Of a DNA stretch of 64,000 bases, positions 63,314 through 64,000 are shown piece after piece. Position 1 is the first letter of the stretch; every line of letters begins with the position of its first letter. The position numbers were made by a program, and so were the translations under genes. The notes below the pieces were generated by a model. The model was not told the DNA's origin and did not search any database. It saw only the letters and a program-made list of their open reading frames with translations. This DNA is from Xanthobacteraceae bacterium. GTDB taxonomy: Bacteria > Pseudomonadota > Alphaproteobacteria > Rhizobiales > Xanthobacteraceae. The stretch is from assembly GCA_029239875.1 (NCBI GenBank), contig JARBUD010000018.1, positions 18,675 through 82,674 on the forward strand. Direction: 5' to 3'.

Positions 63314-63736
63314 ATGAGCTCTGCTCCCTCTCCCGAAAAGCTGCTGAACGACGCGATCGACAGCTCCCCCTTCATCACCTTCTCCGGCCTCAAGGTCGTC
63401 TCCATCGACGTGGAGGCCGGCGAGGTCGTCGTCACCATGCCCTCCCGCCCCGAATTCCTGCGGGCGGGCGACGACGACATGTTCCATGGCGGCCCCATCG
63501 CCTCGCTGATCGATACGGCCGGCGACTTCGCCATCGCGATCGGCGTCGGCGGCGTAGTGCCGACCATCAACTTCCGCGTCGACTATCTGCGCCCCGCACG
63601 CGGCACCGAGCTGAAGGCGGTGGCGAAGGTACGCAAGGCGGGCCGCACGGTCGGCCTCGCCGATGTCGACGTCTACGATGCGGCCGGCAGGCTCTGCGCG
63701 GTGGGACGCGGCTGCTACAGCGGCGTCAAGGGCTGA
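63314..63736 (+). CDS. PaaI-type hotdog-fold thioesterase
   Basis: This 140-aa enzyme is a single hotdog domain with the family motif H58-G-G in DMFHGGPIASLIDTAGDFA, the catalytic acid D67 in the same helix and the closing strand TINFRVDYLRPARG. Such proteins hydrolyse aromatic or short-chain acyl-CoA esters and protect the CoA pool during degradation of acids. A 30-residue leader precedes the core strand, but no signal peptide is present. Placed at the end of a module that includes an acyl-CoA ligase, its role is likely to rescue CoA from a stalled intermediate. Confidence 0.92.
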   Translation: MSSAPSPEKLLNDAIDSSPFITFSGLKVVSIDVEAGEVVVTMPSRPEFLRAGDDDMFHGGPIASLIDTAGDFAIAIGVGGVVPTINFRVDYLRPARGTELKAVAKVRKAGRTVGLADVDVYDAAGRLCAVGRGCYSGVKG

Positions 63737-64000
63737 CGAGCGGCGAGCGCTGCGAATCGACCGCGGTGGTCGGCTCGGCACCACTGGCGGTCGCCCCTTC
63801 AGCACGCCACGGCGACGGACCGTCCGGTTCCCTGGTGGAGGATCGGCGAGATGCGGCTCGGGATTGGCGAAATCGACCGAGAGCTGCGCGATCCGCCGCC
63901 TTCGCGAAGGCGGCCACCGGCCAGAATGGCCGCAGAAGCCGGATGGCGGTGCCGGTGAGGCCGTCTGCGCGCAATGTCGCAACTCCGTTCGTCTGGCGGA
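63737..64000. other. Right-end stretch without a supported gene
   Basis: These 264 bases after the thioesterase contain no ORF with a recognisable domain or a ribosome-binding site on either strand, and no clear terminator. The next gene is presumably just beyond the window. Confidence 0.5.

Noticed and set aside
63737..64000. Short open frames at the right end
   Set aside because: None has a ribosome-binding site, family motif or credible composition.

Overview
The window is a 64-kb chromosomal segment of a high-GC alphaproteobacterium, most likely a member of the Hyphomicrobiales (Rhizobiales). The secA, accA, aroK-aroB, cobS-cobT and hemC-hemD-mitofilin-hemY/tsaD neighbourhoods and the very large NAD-dependent glutamate dehydrogenase all fit that order. 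A Xanthobacteraceae-type genus (Ancylobacter/Starkeya/Xanthobacter-like) is my guess. I infer this from protein style and synteny, not from a search. I saw no rRNA, tRNA, CRISPR array, transposase, integrase or phage gene.

Positions 1-32,700 are housekeeping sequence. In order: the start of a secreted protein divergent from secA; a small NTF2-like gene coupled to secA; a YafK-type L,D-transpeptidase lipoprotein; accA; a VOC protein; xerD with a 47-aa membrane protein; aroK-aroB-corC-like; bolA divergent from a J-domain gene; cobS-cobT; hemY-mitofilin-hemD-hemC divergent from tsaD-gpsA; an EVE protein with a methyltransferase; acs; the 1,618-aa glutamate dehydrogenase; and an OmpW-type porin behind an FNR/FixK-type box. 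Many junctions overlap by 1-8 bases (ATGA, GTGA, TGATG), which suggests translational coupling. Gaps between these blocks carry at least three families of dispersed palindromic repeats. The gap between cobT and hemY also holds a candidate small RNA with a clear intrinsic terminator.

Positions 32,800-63,700 are an accessory catabolic region built of self-contained transport-plus-enzyme modules. Module A (32,841-42,845) has a LysR regulator, a RutA-like flavin monooxygenase, two RidA proteins, a BMP-type (nucleoside-like) ABC importer, an alpha/beta hydrolase, a RutF-like flavin reductase and an AA_synth-family protein. It resembles the Rut pyrimidine pathway but lacks RutB, RutE and RutG, so I propose uptake and oxidative opening of an N-heterocycle other than uracil. 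Module B (42,893-47,744) is a polar amino-acid-type ABC importer with an MmgE/PrpD protein under a divergent LysR gene. Module C (47,808-55,272) has a LysR gene divergent from a small ORF, XapX, a cysteine hydrolase, a DUF1275 membrane protein, a Tat-exported amidohydrolase with a Cys/His-rich tail, two DoxX proteins and an MFS exporter fused to a monooxygenase-like domain. Module D (55,355-63,736) has an ATC-hydrolase-family protein and an acyl-CoA ligase divergent from a complete branched-chain-type ABC importer with a fused LivH-LivM permease, a quinone-oxidoreductase-like MDR protein and a PaaI-type thioesterase. It looks like uptake and CoA-dependent breakdown of an organic acid.

The best candidates for undescribed biology are module A, with a matching LysR-type operator upstream of the RutA-like gene, and module C, with its unusual exported amidohydrolase.
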